From Phalacrocorax aristotelis (lineage: Eukaryota > Chordata > Aves > Suliformes > Phalacrocoracidae): a stretch of DNA of 64,000 nucleotides. Of the stretch, positions 27,201-39,030 are shown one piece after another. The stretch is from contig NC_134278.1 of NCBI RefSeq assembly GCF_949628215.1, positions 39,698,115-39,762,114 of the forward strand, given 5' to 3'. Position numbers and translations under genes: made by a program. The notes below the pieces were generated by a model. That model ran no database searches, was not told the origin of the DNA, and was given only the letters and a program-made list of their open reading frames with translations. The first letter of the stretch is position 1, and each line of letters begins with the position of its first letter.

Positions 27201-30200
27201 GCCACATGCCTCCTAAGCTACCGCTCTATTCTTCTTTCACTGATGCTATCAGAGACCCAAATTCACTGCAGGGAGAACACTGGGGGCCAAATTTGCCCTC
27301 TGATGTATGCACGCAGCTCCCATAGAGCTAATGCAGAATTTTTTCGCCTTTGATGCCTCTTATAAAATGCAGTTTAAAGAAGCCTGGAAGTATTGCATTA
27401 GAACAGGGAGTTCACACTATTGGTGGTCCCCATTGTCATTAACACAGTTAGTGGCATTCCAGCGAAAAACACAGAACAACTCTTTTGTTTGTTTGTTTTA
27501 TAGCAGATCTTTCAGGGTGGGATCCAGCTTGCTCAAATCCTGCCAGAGATGGAACTTCAGCATCTAAAACCCACATACACCAACAGTGATCCACTCTGCC
27601 TGCTTTCCACAACTGCCTAACCTTTTAGGCTCCTGAATTCATCAGGCACTTCCCTCCTCTGCCTGAAAACTCCCCAGGCAAATAATTTACAGTTACATGT
27701 TCAGCAGAGCCAACTGAGCGCACTCCCAAAAGGAGTTAAGAGATTACGTCTCACTCCCCTTCCCTCTTCTCTTACCCCAGTCACGCAATGCCATCCCTTC
27801 TCTTGCGCTCACTGTGATGCTCATGGGACCCTTGCTGTGGCAATGTAACTCACTACACAGCAGAAAAACATCCACTGCTTTGCTGGGCTTGTTTTCTGCT
27901 ACCTCGGTGAGTTGAATCAGCTCCCAGTGGGGTCTCAGTCCCACAGCCAGCCTAAGGTAAGTGGTTGGACCATACAGGAGTTATAGTGGGACCACTTTTC
28001 TGGTAGTGCTTTTGTCTGATGAAACCAGTCGCCCAACTGCCAGTCCATGTTCAGAAGCTTCATTTCTGGGGAGAGAGGGTCTCACTCCAGCTGAGACATC
28101 TGCTGTAACCTGTAAGCAGGAAACTATCCAGGATCTACCTCTAGCCACAGAAAAATCTGAAAAATTAAATAAGGCCAAGGCTACAGCTAATGTCAGTAAC
28201 TGACTCTTGGAAAACCTATGTCATGCAATTTAGTTCAGTTTGCTTGGCTTTTTCTTTGATAGTCAGTTTAGATTTTTTTCTATGAAGTCTAATGAAGAAA
28301 GACAAATTAGAGCAAATTGTTAATGTAAATTAAATACAGATAAAAATAATTTCACACCGAAGGAAGCATAAGTGAAGACATGTAACTTGGAGCAGAACTG
28401 AAATCCATGCCTGCCCACTGTACTCGACTCACCTCCGCCTTCCCCCATGAGCACACACCCTGGGTGTGCTGCTCTGCAGAAGTGCCTCTAGTCCTGTGTC
28501 CAGACTCCCAATTTCAGTAGAGCCAGGAAGCTTTGATCACAGCTCCTTCCTGAGTGCATTCTTGTGTGCTGGAGCAGCCATGTGAGGGCCCTTGATGGGA
28601 CTGAGTGCTGAGAGCAGCAACAGAAACTCATTTAGTTTGATGTGACAAAACTGCTCTTCAGACAAATGCTCCATGGTGGTCCCATGGTAGGAACATGTGC
28701 AGAAGGCCTTGCTGAAGTAATAATACTGAAGTAATTTCATGCCTCCACCCACTTCCAGGCCTCTCATTAATACAGACCCTAGAAATCTGTCATCCTCAAC
28801 TGGTATAAATGGATGTATCTTCTCTGACTTCAGTGAAGCCATGTTAATTTACCTTTCAAATTTGCTGAGTATCTGCTCTTCATGGTCTTTCTCACAGTAA
28901 ACTAGCTTAAGGAGCTTTATCTGGAGTCCTATTTATAAATAAAAGCTTGTTCTTCAGAAGTTCAACCTTCCTCAAGTGACAAAAATGCTTGCTTTTTCTA
29001 TTCTGTGATTAGAGAACAGACCTACAGATTATCCACATTTATAAATATCTAAATATTTAAACTTTCTTGTTTCCAAACATTAAGGACCGAGTGCTGTAGG
29101 AGACATCCTATAAAAGTATTCTTTATCAGATCTACAACTAGGTTTCAGGCTAGAATACCTACAAATCTGATATCTATAAATTACAGGGAAGCAACATTAA
29201 CACCTAAAGCAAGGAAATCAATGTGTAGACTTCTACATTACTTTCTGAAGTGCAATTACTTTGCACCCATGAATTCAAGTTCTTAGGAACTCATTTGTTA
29301 AACAAACAGCTCCATCACTTGCATATCTGCCATCAGTAACCTCTCCTTCATTGCCACATACATACACACCTCATTCTTGGCAGTCTACTAAACCACTGGC
29401 AGAATTTCTCAGCAGGTCCACCAATTTTTCAAGCACAGAGAGGGTCTAGATCCCCATGGCCGACACTGGTACAGAAGAAAAGACGATACAGCGGGCTCCT
29501 CTGCTGTCAAAGCAGGCTGGCAGTGAATCCACCAGGAGTCTTGAGCAAAAGGGCTCACAGATGAGTTTAGACCTGATCTGGGTGTTATGATGGATCATCT
29601 CTAAAAGCATCCAGAATGCAACAGAAAAAGTTACAAAGAGCTTGATGTGACACGTAGGCTGAGATTGCAAACAGCTTTGCCTCTTCACAAAAAGGGGCCA
29701 ATATAGTTTCATATCTTACTTGCAAATCTGGTGTTTGAACAATCGCCTGAAATTCTGAAATTGAAGCAGAACATTAAACCTGTTAAGCTGTTTAAGTCTG
29801 ATGGGATGCATTAGGTGGGGCCAGTTCTCCAGTAACTGGATATTAACTGAAATATATTGAAGCACTGTTTAAAGCTATTTTATTTAATGAAGTACAATCA
29901 CAAACAGGTTTGCCATTTTTCTGAGGCCAGTGGAAAAAATGAGAGCGTTAGGGAATTTCATTGCCTGCCTAGAACACGACATTTCACACTGGAGCAGGAT
30001 GGAAATCATGCAGATCACTGCCAAGCATACGGGTTTGTTCTTATAAGATCTCTCAGACCCAAACTAATTTTAGAATGAAGAAAAACTCTGCTTCAAACTA
30101 CTCTGCAGTACAAGATTTCCAGTGAGAAACTTCTACTCTCTTCTTTTATATTTCGTATACAGTTTCAAGTTCCTCACTACTACACTGTCAAGTTCTCTAA

Positions 30201-30237
30201 GCATCAGCACACTGTGAGAGAGACTGGGAACAAATCA

Positions 30238-30296
30238 CAAAAAAAAAAAACAAACCCAACCCAAAAAACCCCAAAAACCCAAACCAACCCAAACCA
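30238..30296 (+). repeat. A/C-rich low-complexity tract with G-quadruplex potential on the minus strand
   Basis: An A-run is followed by irregular units such as aaccc, aaaacccc and ccaaacc, with no G or T up to position 30296. The complement contains repeated runs of three or four G separated by short T-runs, which can fold as a G-quadruplex. It resembles telomere-like repeats only loosely, because the unit is not constant. Confidence 0.85.
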
Positions 30297-31829
30297 GTTT
30301 TATTAAATAAAGCTAATTTTTCTTTCCTGTGAGTTGAATAACATTTTTTAAAACTAGTATTTTATTTCCCTTTAATGAAGAGGTTTGCCAGAACTGCAAA
30401 ATTTTGGACAGAAACTTGATTTTTAATTTTGTCCTTCAAATTTCTGGTGAGAAATACTTTCAAAGTGAAACAGTTTTAGTCTTGTGTTTTGACCTCTTCT
30501 GCATGCTTTCTCCCAAGTGGCCTACCATCCCAATATCCTCCCTCACATCCTAAGCTTCCTAGTAACAAAGAAGATCTTTGCACACCGGCTTGCTAATATA
30601 ATGAGCAGAGTTTTAAACCAGAATTGATGAAGACTAGAATTTGAAATTCTCAAGGAAAGGTTAAACGAGGGCAGCCTGCAGGAGGGGCTTAAAATCATGA
30701 AGTTACATTAAGGTTCTAAGGTTATAGAATAATCTTAGTAGAATAACAAAGTTATAGAAGGAGGATGTCGTCAGTGAACCGTATATTCTCCATGAACAAA
30801 GTAAGGGGAAAAAGAGCACTGAGCCCAAATTCTTATCCTCAGATCAGATTTATGACTTCACTGACACAGAAGAATTAGTTGGACAATATATAGAAGTAGT
30901 GTATTTATAGGAGGTTACAGTTCATTCAAGCAGGAGGGACAGGAAAAGTCTTACATATTAAGCACATATACACTTTCTTCGATGTCCAAGCACAGAAAGA
31001 CCTGCTGCTTTAAGGTCTTTGGACAATGTTAGAAGGGGTAGAGGACTATTGGGGCTGTCTTGCATTAGAGTAGAGCATAGTGTCACATTGGGAAATCCAC
31101 AGGGCAAAGCTTGTGATGATCGTAATCAGAATTACCTCAACTGTATAATTTGGTGTTTGGTAAAATCTCGTAAGATTTTAATTTCCCAACCTTTAGTTGA
31201 AAAAGGAATATTGCAAGGCCTGTCTCATCCAAGCTGGTCAAATGCTCAAATATTTTTATAGTAAATGAAGGAGATAAGTACTTGACATGAGTTATTAATC
31301 CTAGGATGATATCGTAGAATGGAGTCAATCACAACTGGATGTGCCCCTGTGTACCCACTGACTGGAGAGACAACCTGGACATCTGGCCTGGGCACTTAAT
31401 GTCTAGATGTCTGATATGTGAGCTGACTCCTCCCCAGCAAGTTCTTGGAATGTGTCCATTCTGAGGTGAAACAGAGAAGCTTTGTCTGGACTCGCCTCCA
31501 AGGAGCAGGGAGGGATGGTGTAAGGAAGGGAGGGAGTGTAATTGTGACTGTGAATTCTTTAGGAGAAAAGGACGCAAAGAGCAAAAAGGGTGATGGACTT
31601 CAGGAAAACAGCCATCTTGAAGTGCCACTTTAACAGGTTAGAAGAAAAAGGAGTCCAGGAGAACCGGTATTTCTTTAAAGAAGCAACAATGAGGGCACTG
31701 TCAAAAAGCAGCAATTTTTCCAGACCGTGTGTCATTGTCAGGTGATGGCACAGCACTTCACTAAAAATGTGAGCCTCCTGTGTCTGGAGTAGACGTCTAG
31801 AAATATGAGGAAAATTAGGAATCACTGAA

Positions 31830-32190
31830 GGACCTCAAGCTATTTAAGTCTAGAAAAAACCAGACTGATTTGCAAAATGATGATAGTACTTTAAAGATAA
31901 AGTAGTGCAAAGTGAATGGGATTAACAAGTTAGCATGAACATGGCTCATTTCGAACTGGCCAAGAATGCTCTGAAGTTACAGCAGAAGAGGTTTAGTTTA
32001 GACATTAGAGTCTTCTTTCGCTGGCAATATTAGTGAGGTGGTGCAGTGGAAATTCAACAGTCCCAATTTATTAACAAAGAGTTTTAAGAACAGCTTTCAT
32101 CAATGCCTGAAATAAATGTTGAGATAATTGCCTTGGAGTAAGTGGTGGAGCAGATGAGCTCTCACAGTCATTTCCTACAGCAGACTATTA
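31830..32190 (+). repeat. Ancient CR1 LINE fragment, plus strand
   Basis: The sense-strand pattern of an old CR1 C-terminal region is visible. There is a cctcaagctatttaagtcta start (31832-31851). A gaagttacagcagaagaggtttagtttagacatt segment (about 31973-32006) matches the 'RFRLDI' region of ORF2. Further blocks are a ggtggtgcagtggaaattc stretch (32037-32055) and a gttttaagaacagctttcat block (32081-32100) equal to the 'FKxxLD' part. The frame is destroyed. Boundaries are approximate. The family is clear and the subfamily is not. Confidence 0.65.
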
Positions 32191-35100
32191 CTCCAGGACT
32201 CAGGAAGGCTAATTTTAGCCTAGAGATGATAATTTCTCTTGGCTCTCTCCACAGTCAGTAGAGAACAGCTCCTTTAGATGCAGATTGAGAACATGACTAC
32301 CCTCACTGGTCTAACTAACATGAATAGCCCCAGTAGTTCCCCAAAGCTGACTACACCCATCCTGGTCCCCTCCTGCCACTACTGCCACAGTTTCGTGCTC
32401 CTTCCAATTGACTTATACCTCCCCTTCCTGATCTCTTCAAATGCCAGATCTCAGCCTGTGAATCCCATACATATTCACATTCCTTCTCATTGTTATCCCT
32501 GCCCCTTATTTCCTACTTTTGAACCAGCACAACTTATCAAGAACGTTTACAAAACATCTGAGGCTGCCAGGGGTGTGTATGAGGAATGTCATGGTCTTAA
32601 TTACAACCAGGTCCATAATTCAGGAAGTGCAATTACTGTATCACAAGTGTCCTTCATCTCTAATTTTTTTAATCAACGCTAACTGATTGGCAGATACTGG
32701 TGTTCTCCGTAATATTCTCTCAGGTTTGAAAAGTAGCCACAAGTCAGCAGTCATTTTTAAATACTTACACAAGAAAACATGTGTTCTCTTTGCCTTCCAA
32801 AAAAATCTCAGAGCCTCTTCTAAATTAACTATAGATTAGTAGGGCACATTGCCCAATCGTAAAAACAAAACAAAAACATAATCCCTGACAGACAGAGGTC
32901 AATAATAACATCAGGCCCACAGCCACTCTCAGGTTTCTGCCAGTGATAGGGTTCAGCTTTCCCCACATGGGTTTCTTGCAGGTTCAGTGACCACAGAACA
33001 TGCCTTTGAGCCACCCACCTTCCTAAGAGTAGGCTGGCTGCAAAGTGTTTTGCCTAGTCCTATCGTGTGCAGATGCTTTAGTGCATGTGTAGGACTAACT
33101 GACCAGTGACAGGGATCATTCAGGGTAAGGCACAGGCACCACATGAATCTCAGATGCATGCAAGCAACCCCCACCACTTTGCCCAGAAACAAGATGCAAA
33201 CCCACTGTGGCCACCTGGTCATTTCATAAATTACTTTTACTTGTTAAGAAACTCTTAGCACCCTCTGCTCAAACAACCCTTAGTTTAGAAATCAAGATTA
33301 TACCTAAAGCCTCATGAGATAAAGCACAGTACAAGGCAATCCAAAGAAACATGCAGGTTTCAAAATCATTAGAAGAGTTAACATTTAAATCAAAAGTACT
33401 GCTCCACCTTTAATATCACAGTCTGCTAACTCCAATTCATCTTAAGGTCCTCTCTATCATTCGCTTCTGTCTTATAAACTACCATGCTGGGAGTCTCTGG
33501 GTGAGTGCAGCAGATGAAGTGGTAAGATAAGGCCACAGACTCATATTGACACAGAATGGCCCCATCACTGAATCCAGCTAATTTGCCATTACATTCCCAC
33601 TAGTCTGCTGGAGGAGAAGAAGGGCTCTGAATACACTGGTGGGGATGTAATGATTTGGAAGGAAGCAAAGAAGATGTTCGAATGATCAAAGATGTCCACA
33701 AGTTCTTCCTCGGGAGAGAGTAAGCAGTATGAAGCCAAGGCAGACCACCGGACTGAGGTGATGTTGGTAGGAGAGACTAGAGGCTTGGCAGAGGGACTTA
33801 GCTATTCAAGAACTGTGAGGGGAGCAGAGTGAATGAGCACTTACAGACTCACCCATATAAGAACATTAATTCTGAGTAAGATACCATGCAAAGTTAAAAC
33901 AGCATACCTGCTCACTATCAGGCAACCCTACCACGCCATAAGGAAAGGAAAAAAGAGCCTGAAAATGGCAGAGAGAACACATGCATTGCTCCATGTAAAG
34001 AGCAGAACGAAAGACAGGAGTGATCGTTTGCTGAAAGTAATGAGACAGTGGCCAGAGAGAAGGGACTTTCTAAGAGAGAAAAGTGGAGCAGCACTGGGTG
34101 AGGAGAAGGCACAGGCAATGGCCATTTTTACAAATGTCAGAACTAAGGGTCAAATAAGGAAGAGAGGTCAAAAAGCAAAAGATTCATGACATAGTCATTT
34201 TAACCCTCAGTTAGAAATAGAAGACTGTTCAGGGAAAAAGTAAGAGCAGCAAATAGGCACAAAACATACTAGGAAAAGTAAACAGACCAGCATATGTCAT
34301 TCAACAGACACACCTAATCTATTTTTCTGCTCATTGAATTGAACTCATTTAAACAAGTTAAAACTGTGATAAGTACTAAGATCCATTCTGCCTAAGAAAA
34401 CCAACAATGTATTAACATAAGCCATGCCAAAAGAACACTGAATGCTCCATAGGAATGCTATTGAATAAGAATGAATACGAAATACTGAATGCTCAGAGAT
34501 TATTATCTTGATGATGCCTCAATTATTCATGTCATGACCAGAGCTGAACATTTCTATACAGTAGCCCTCCGTACCTCCCAGCAAACTTCTGTTTCTTTCC
34601 TATTCCAAATTGTGAAGGTTTGTCTCTGTTTTAAAAATGTTTATCTGTGAAGGACGGATGATATGTCTTGCTGAGGTGTATGGTCACTTATTCAGTCTTC
34701 TGTAAAATATTAATCATATTTATGTTTTTATAACAAAGTTATTTTGGAGCATTTTCATGTGCTGGTCTAGAGTTTTCCACATGTAAATTTTAGATAGAAA
34801 TAGCAGCAGGATCAAACACTGTGCTGGCATTTCCAGTACTCCATAGTCATCAGACTGCCAACTCTACTGCACCAGCAATGCCATCTGTAATTTAAGATGT
34901 GGATGTAAATAACCAAGGGTGTAAAAGTAGTCTGCCAGTTTGTTTCTGAATGTGACTGCTACAGAGCAAACCGCTGCAGTCCCTTTTCTGAGGTGATATG
35001 GACTTGTAATGAATAAATTTCTCAGGAGCTCTCAGAAAGTATGCAGACAATTGAATGTTAGCCAAAGCTCCAGCACAAAGGTAGGCTGAAGCACAGGAAG

Positions 35101-38100
35101 AGAAGTGTAATAGTAGCAATATATAATATATTCCAATATCCCAGCTACACTTGTATCTGCTTTCATCTCTACCCAGATATTTTCCTGCACCTTATAAAGA
35201 AATGTCAAGCACATTCCTAATCTGGTGTTGAGTGTAATCCGACATTTGGAAAAGTTTGGTAACTAGAAGGTGAGGTCACATACACCCCTGAGAGAATCTG
35301 GATACTTCAAAGGATGGAGTTACCAAGCAAGCAGAAATTATTTTTGCAACTTGCACCACAATACCAAGATCACATCTTTCTCCGTTATTACTGAATGGAA
35401 AATAATGCTTATTCAAATACTGATCTTCAAAAACAGGCAGCCAGAGGTCCATGGCAGATATCAGGGCCTTTTCACTTAGTACCAAAAACATGAAAAAATA
35501 TTTGGAAATACTATCTACATTTCCAAAAGAGGAGGATGAGAGGTTCTCCATACAATGCCCCAAATAATGAGCGACATAAGCAGGGGAGAATGGCTGTTTA
35601 TGATGGCAGAATAGCCCAGCTCCTTCCAGCGGAACCACAAAAATTCCAGTAGATCCAAAGTCTTCCACTAGTTCCCCCTCCCTGCGGCTGTGCCTGACCA
35701 GCAACAGAGTTGTGATCCTCACTTTTAACCCATCACCAGGTTCCTGCTCTCCCTTCCCTGAATACAGGCTCCTGCCTCCCTCCCTCAGCCCCCTGCCACA
35801 GGGACTTCTTGTACGTTAGTTTTCAGTCTGACCAGCACCTTTCACATGCACCCCGTGCTCTTCCCTGGCAGCACCTCACAGCCCCGTGGGCCTTCCTTAG
35901 CCCCTTTCCCACCAGAGGCCAGCCTTGTACGGACTCCCTCAGCCTTTCCTACCGTCCCCTGTCTACAGGCCCTTTGTGAAAGATCCCTATCCCACTTGAT
36001 GAGAGTAAATCATTCAGTCATCACCATTTCTAGCCTGTCCTTCAGTAGAGAAACAGATCACCTCCCCCTGCTCCTCCACAGCTTCATTTCCACTCCCGAC
36101 TTCCCTGCTCGCAATTTCTTTTGTACAGCAAGCAGCTCGAAACCTCATTTTCACCCCCTGGCAGACTAGACAGCATGCTTTGAAGAGTTTCCCCCCACCA
36201 TATTTAATCCAAATCCTTTAGCCTTCTGGGGATGAGCTGGTTTTGTGAGTAACTTGAGTAATAAGAGCACAAACATAATTGTCAACTAAGCCAAGCTGTT
36301 CCTGAGCTTTCCTCAGTAAAATTCCTGTCCTAAATCACAGCTCCCTGTGTCTTAGGAGGTAACTGACCTCCTAACTCCCCCCGCCTTACAACCAGGATGG
36401 AGTGGAGTCAGTGTCTTACACCTGCTAGAGAGACAAGATCACAAGAACCAGCGGGTTCAAAATTTGCTAAACAAGAGGGGTTGCAAAGATGAGCAGTGCC
36501 AGCCTGCTACAGGAATCTTAATGTGATCAGTCCAATTAATAATGGGCTTTATAATTTTGTTTTCAGATATATTCCTTTAGTAGATGAAAAAATACTTTCA
36601 GGAAAGATAGTCCCAGCTTCTAGTTTTGAGTTGGACCCTTTAGTTAATATTTTTCTTTAAATTCCATGGCCTGTTTGCCTTCATTCCTGAAGACCTTTTT
36701 TTTTTTCAAAACCCACGAAAGCTATTATTAAGCATTCATCTGAACACACACATTAGATCTTGTGTGCTGCCTTCTAGCAGAATGCTTTTAATTGAAAGGA
36801 AAACCCTGCCTCCCGCTAGGTTTGGGTGGGCTGCAATTAGTTCCATACTACTTAGTTTTGCCAGAAAGTCGTATAACTCTTCCACACAGGCAGGCATTCC
36901 CACTCTGGTCCAGCTGCAAACAATATGCTGAGTCAGCAAAACAGGAGGCAAAAGGAATTTTTCATTGACTTAAGAATCTGGTCTGTCCTCAAATCTTATA
37001 AAATACGTGTTGGATTCCATCTGTCCTGGAGGATCCCCACTCTGACCGTGCCAGCTACTGGCACTCACACGGGACCCGTGTGCCTGCGGCGATACTGCCA
37101 ACCGCCCCACTGCGAGGAGGCTTTGGGCTCCATCGACCAGGGGCAACGTCTTGCAAGCTAACGACATGGGCCTGTGTGGGCAGCGAAATGCAAACACCCC
37201 TGTATGCCTGAACCGCAATGCTTCTGTGAAAAAATGTTTCTTCTGTTCCTTACCTGCAAGGAAAACAAAACCCACTGCCCTACTAATAAGACGCAGTGAC
37301 TGAAGCCAAGAGCAAAGCGTGCAGAACATCTGAATTTTGGCAAATTCAGATGCAGACAAATGAAAGTTGAAGGAAACCTTTTTCTGGGTACTTCTGGTTT
37401 ATTTGAAGCCAACGAAGCATGAAACGGTCTTAACAGTTTGTTATGTTTTGGTGTAACATGAGGATCTAGAATCTCTTGACAAGTAGAGTATGAGCTTGCA
37501 TTTCAGTTTACTGATTGGTGGTTTTCTGGATTTGTCCAAGAAATGTATTTAAACAATATGTGCAGTGGAAACCATTTTTAGTCATGAATGTTCAATGGTA
37601 AACATCTGAAAGTGGACATCAAATAATAAAAAAAAAAACAGTTAAGTAATTCTTTATGATTTCCGAAGACAGCTGTTGGAACTGGGAGATGTTTACCCTT
37701 TTACATGTGCGCAGGTATCTGCTGAGATTAACCGAGGTTCTAACAGAAATCCATGAGCCGCTGGCACATGCAGGGGCTCTCATTTGCCTTTACTAAACCT
37801 AAGAAACGCTTATCCTGAGACCCATGAATTCTGGGGGGTTTCACATCCACAACTTGGATCAGCGCAGTCGGTCTTCTAACATGACAACTCCTGCATAAAA
37901 ATGCAAAACAGTGAGCCCATATTGAGGGCGTTCTTTCACAGGCTTCTCTTGGTAGTAGTAAAAGACACCAGGTAAATTCTACATTATTAACTAGGAGTAA
38001 ATGGAAACCCTCTTTTTCATGTGGGAAATGTTTTATGGAAAAAAAAATCTTTATTTGAACTTTTTCCTTTGAAATTGTAGGTTTTCATCATGGGATTTTT

Positions 38101-38849
38101 TTAAAAATTTTAACGGAGTGGTTTGGTTTCACTTTGACTTAAAATATTGTTATATTTTCACGAAAACCCCCAACACGCTAAATTAAAATAATTTAAAAAC
38201 ATTTCATTCTGAAACATTGATTCAATATGAAAAACACTTTTGGATGTATTTGCTGCAGGGAAATTGAAGATTTCCAGTGGAAATAAAATAACACTATAAA
38301 AATTCAGCTTAAACAAATAGTATTTTTGGTAAGAAAATCTTCTGCACTAAATGCTGTGGCCAAAACTAATTACAGCTTGTCCAAAAGTCTGGGAAAGCTA
38401 CAATGGATTTTTGGAACCGTTTAAATAACCCACCTAATACAGTAATAATGTTGAACAGTGGAAGAGACCGAAAGGATTATAGTGAAAGGTTTGTATTCCA
38501 ACAGCACCTGAATATAAACAATATGTTTGTTTAACTGACAACAGCTTCTTCCATACACGATTTTAAATTTGCAGAGAACTATAAATAGATAACACTTGCA
38601 CTGAAAGCACTGAATTAGCCAACTGGGTACTCAACTTTGTAATGTGGAGCAATGTGGAGTGATAATGAACACCATGTGTGTGTGATAATGGGGGTTGCAG
38701 AAAATAGATCTGGCCAGCTGAGTAAAAAGGAAATGCTAAAGAAGAAAAAATCTAAAGTCCAAGCCAAAACAAGTGACCTAGAGAAGCAAGTAAAGGTTTG
38801 CATTTGGGGCAGGCTAGAGGCCTGAGAGAGATCAGCAATTCAGCAGGGT
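32191..38849. other. Intergenic, no gene confirmed
   Basis: No recognised gene. It holds a pyrimidine-rich, GC-richer stretch at about 35640-36180 and a local CpG-dense pocket at 37040-37215. That pocket is followed, on the minus strand, by an overlapping acceptor/donor motif at 37254/37253 (see findings). ORFs of 118-148 codons at 33833-34189 (+) and 35276-35722 (-) show no known motif. Confidence 0.55.
37040..37215. other. Short CpG-dense pocket
   Basis: Roughly ten CpG dinucleotides occur in about 175 bp (for example in cacacgggacccgtg and tgcggcgatac) within an AT-rich, CpG-poor surrounding. It is too short for a classical CpG island. It could be an unmethylated regulatory element or a remnant of a GC-rich insertion; nothing in it identifies a gene. 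Confidence 0.5.
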
Positions 38850-39030
38850 ATTTTTAAGCATATGCTCAAGGCCCTCCTTATTCGGCAGGAAACTTAAGCA
38901 TATGCTCAGAGGTTAAGCATCAGCTAAAGTCTCATTGATGTCAATGGGTCTTAAACACATGCCTAGAGATACATATGTGCTGAAGTGCTTTTACAAATAA
39001 GAATGGACTGGGGATCAGGGCCTCAGTCCC
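38850..39030. repeat. Old amniote interspersed repeat with internal inverted motifs
   Basis: The unit ttaagcatatgctca appears at about 38856-38870 and 38893-38908. Near-complementary motifs follow around cattgatgtcaatggg (38932-38947), acacatgcctag and gtgctgaagtgctttt. The segment closes with ggggatcagggcctca (39010-39025). This combination is familiar from an ancient repeat scattered in turtles, crocodiles and birds. I cannot give its name with confidence. It carries no ORF. Confidence 0.55.

Larger units (their letters stand above)
18101..31829. other. Intergenic, no gene confirmed
   Basis: AT-rich and repeat-poor. Points of note are a GC-richer patch at 19670-19910, and two segments of about 175 bp bounded by good acceptor and donor motifs, one on each strand (27781-27956 + and 28433-28607 -); see findings. 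A C/A-rich tract lies at 30238-30296. Several ORFs of 80-115 codons occur, but none shows a recognisable domain and they overlap on both strands, as chance ORFs do. Confidence 0.55.

Noticed and set aside
32278..32682. 134-codon + ORF
   Set aside because: It follows directly on an old CR1 fragment, has no domain and has no promoter or splice signals of a gene. Left as a chance ORF.
35276..35722. 148-codon minus-strand ORF
   Set aside because: It has no recognisable motif, no splice or promoter context and overlaps a + ORF. This length is expected by chance in 64 kb.
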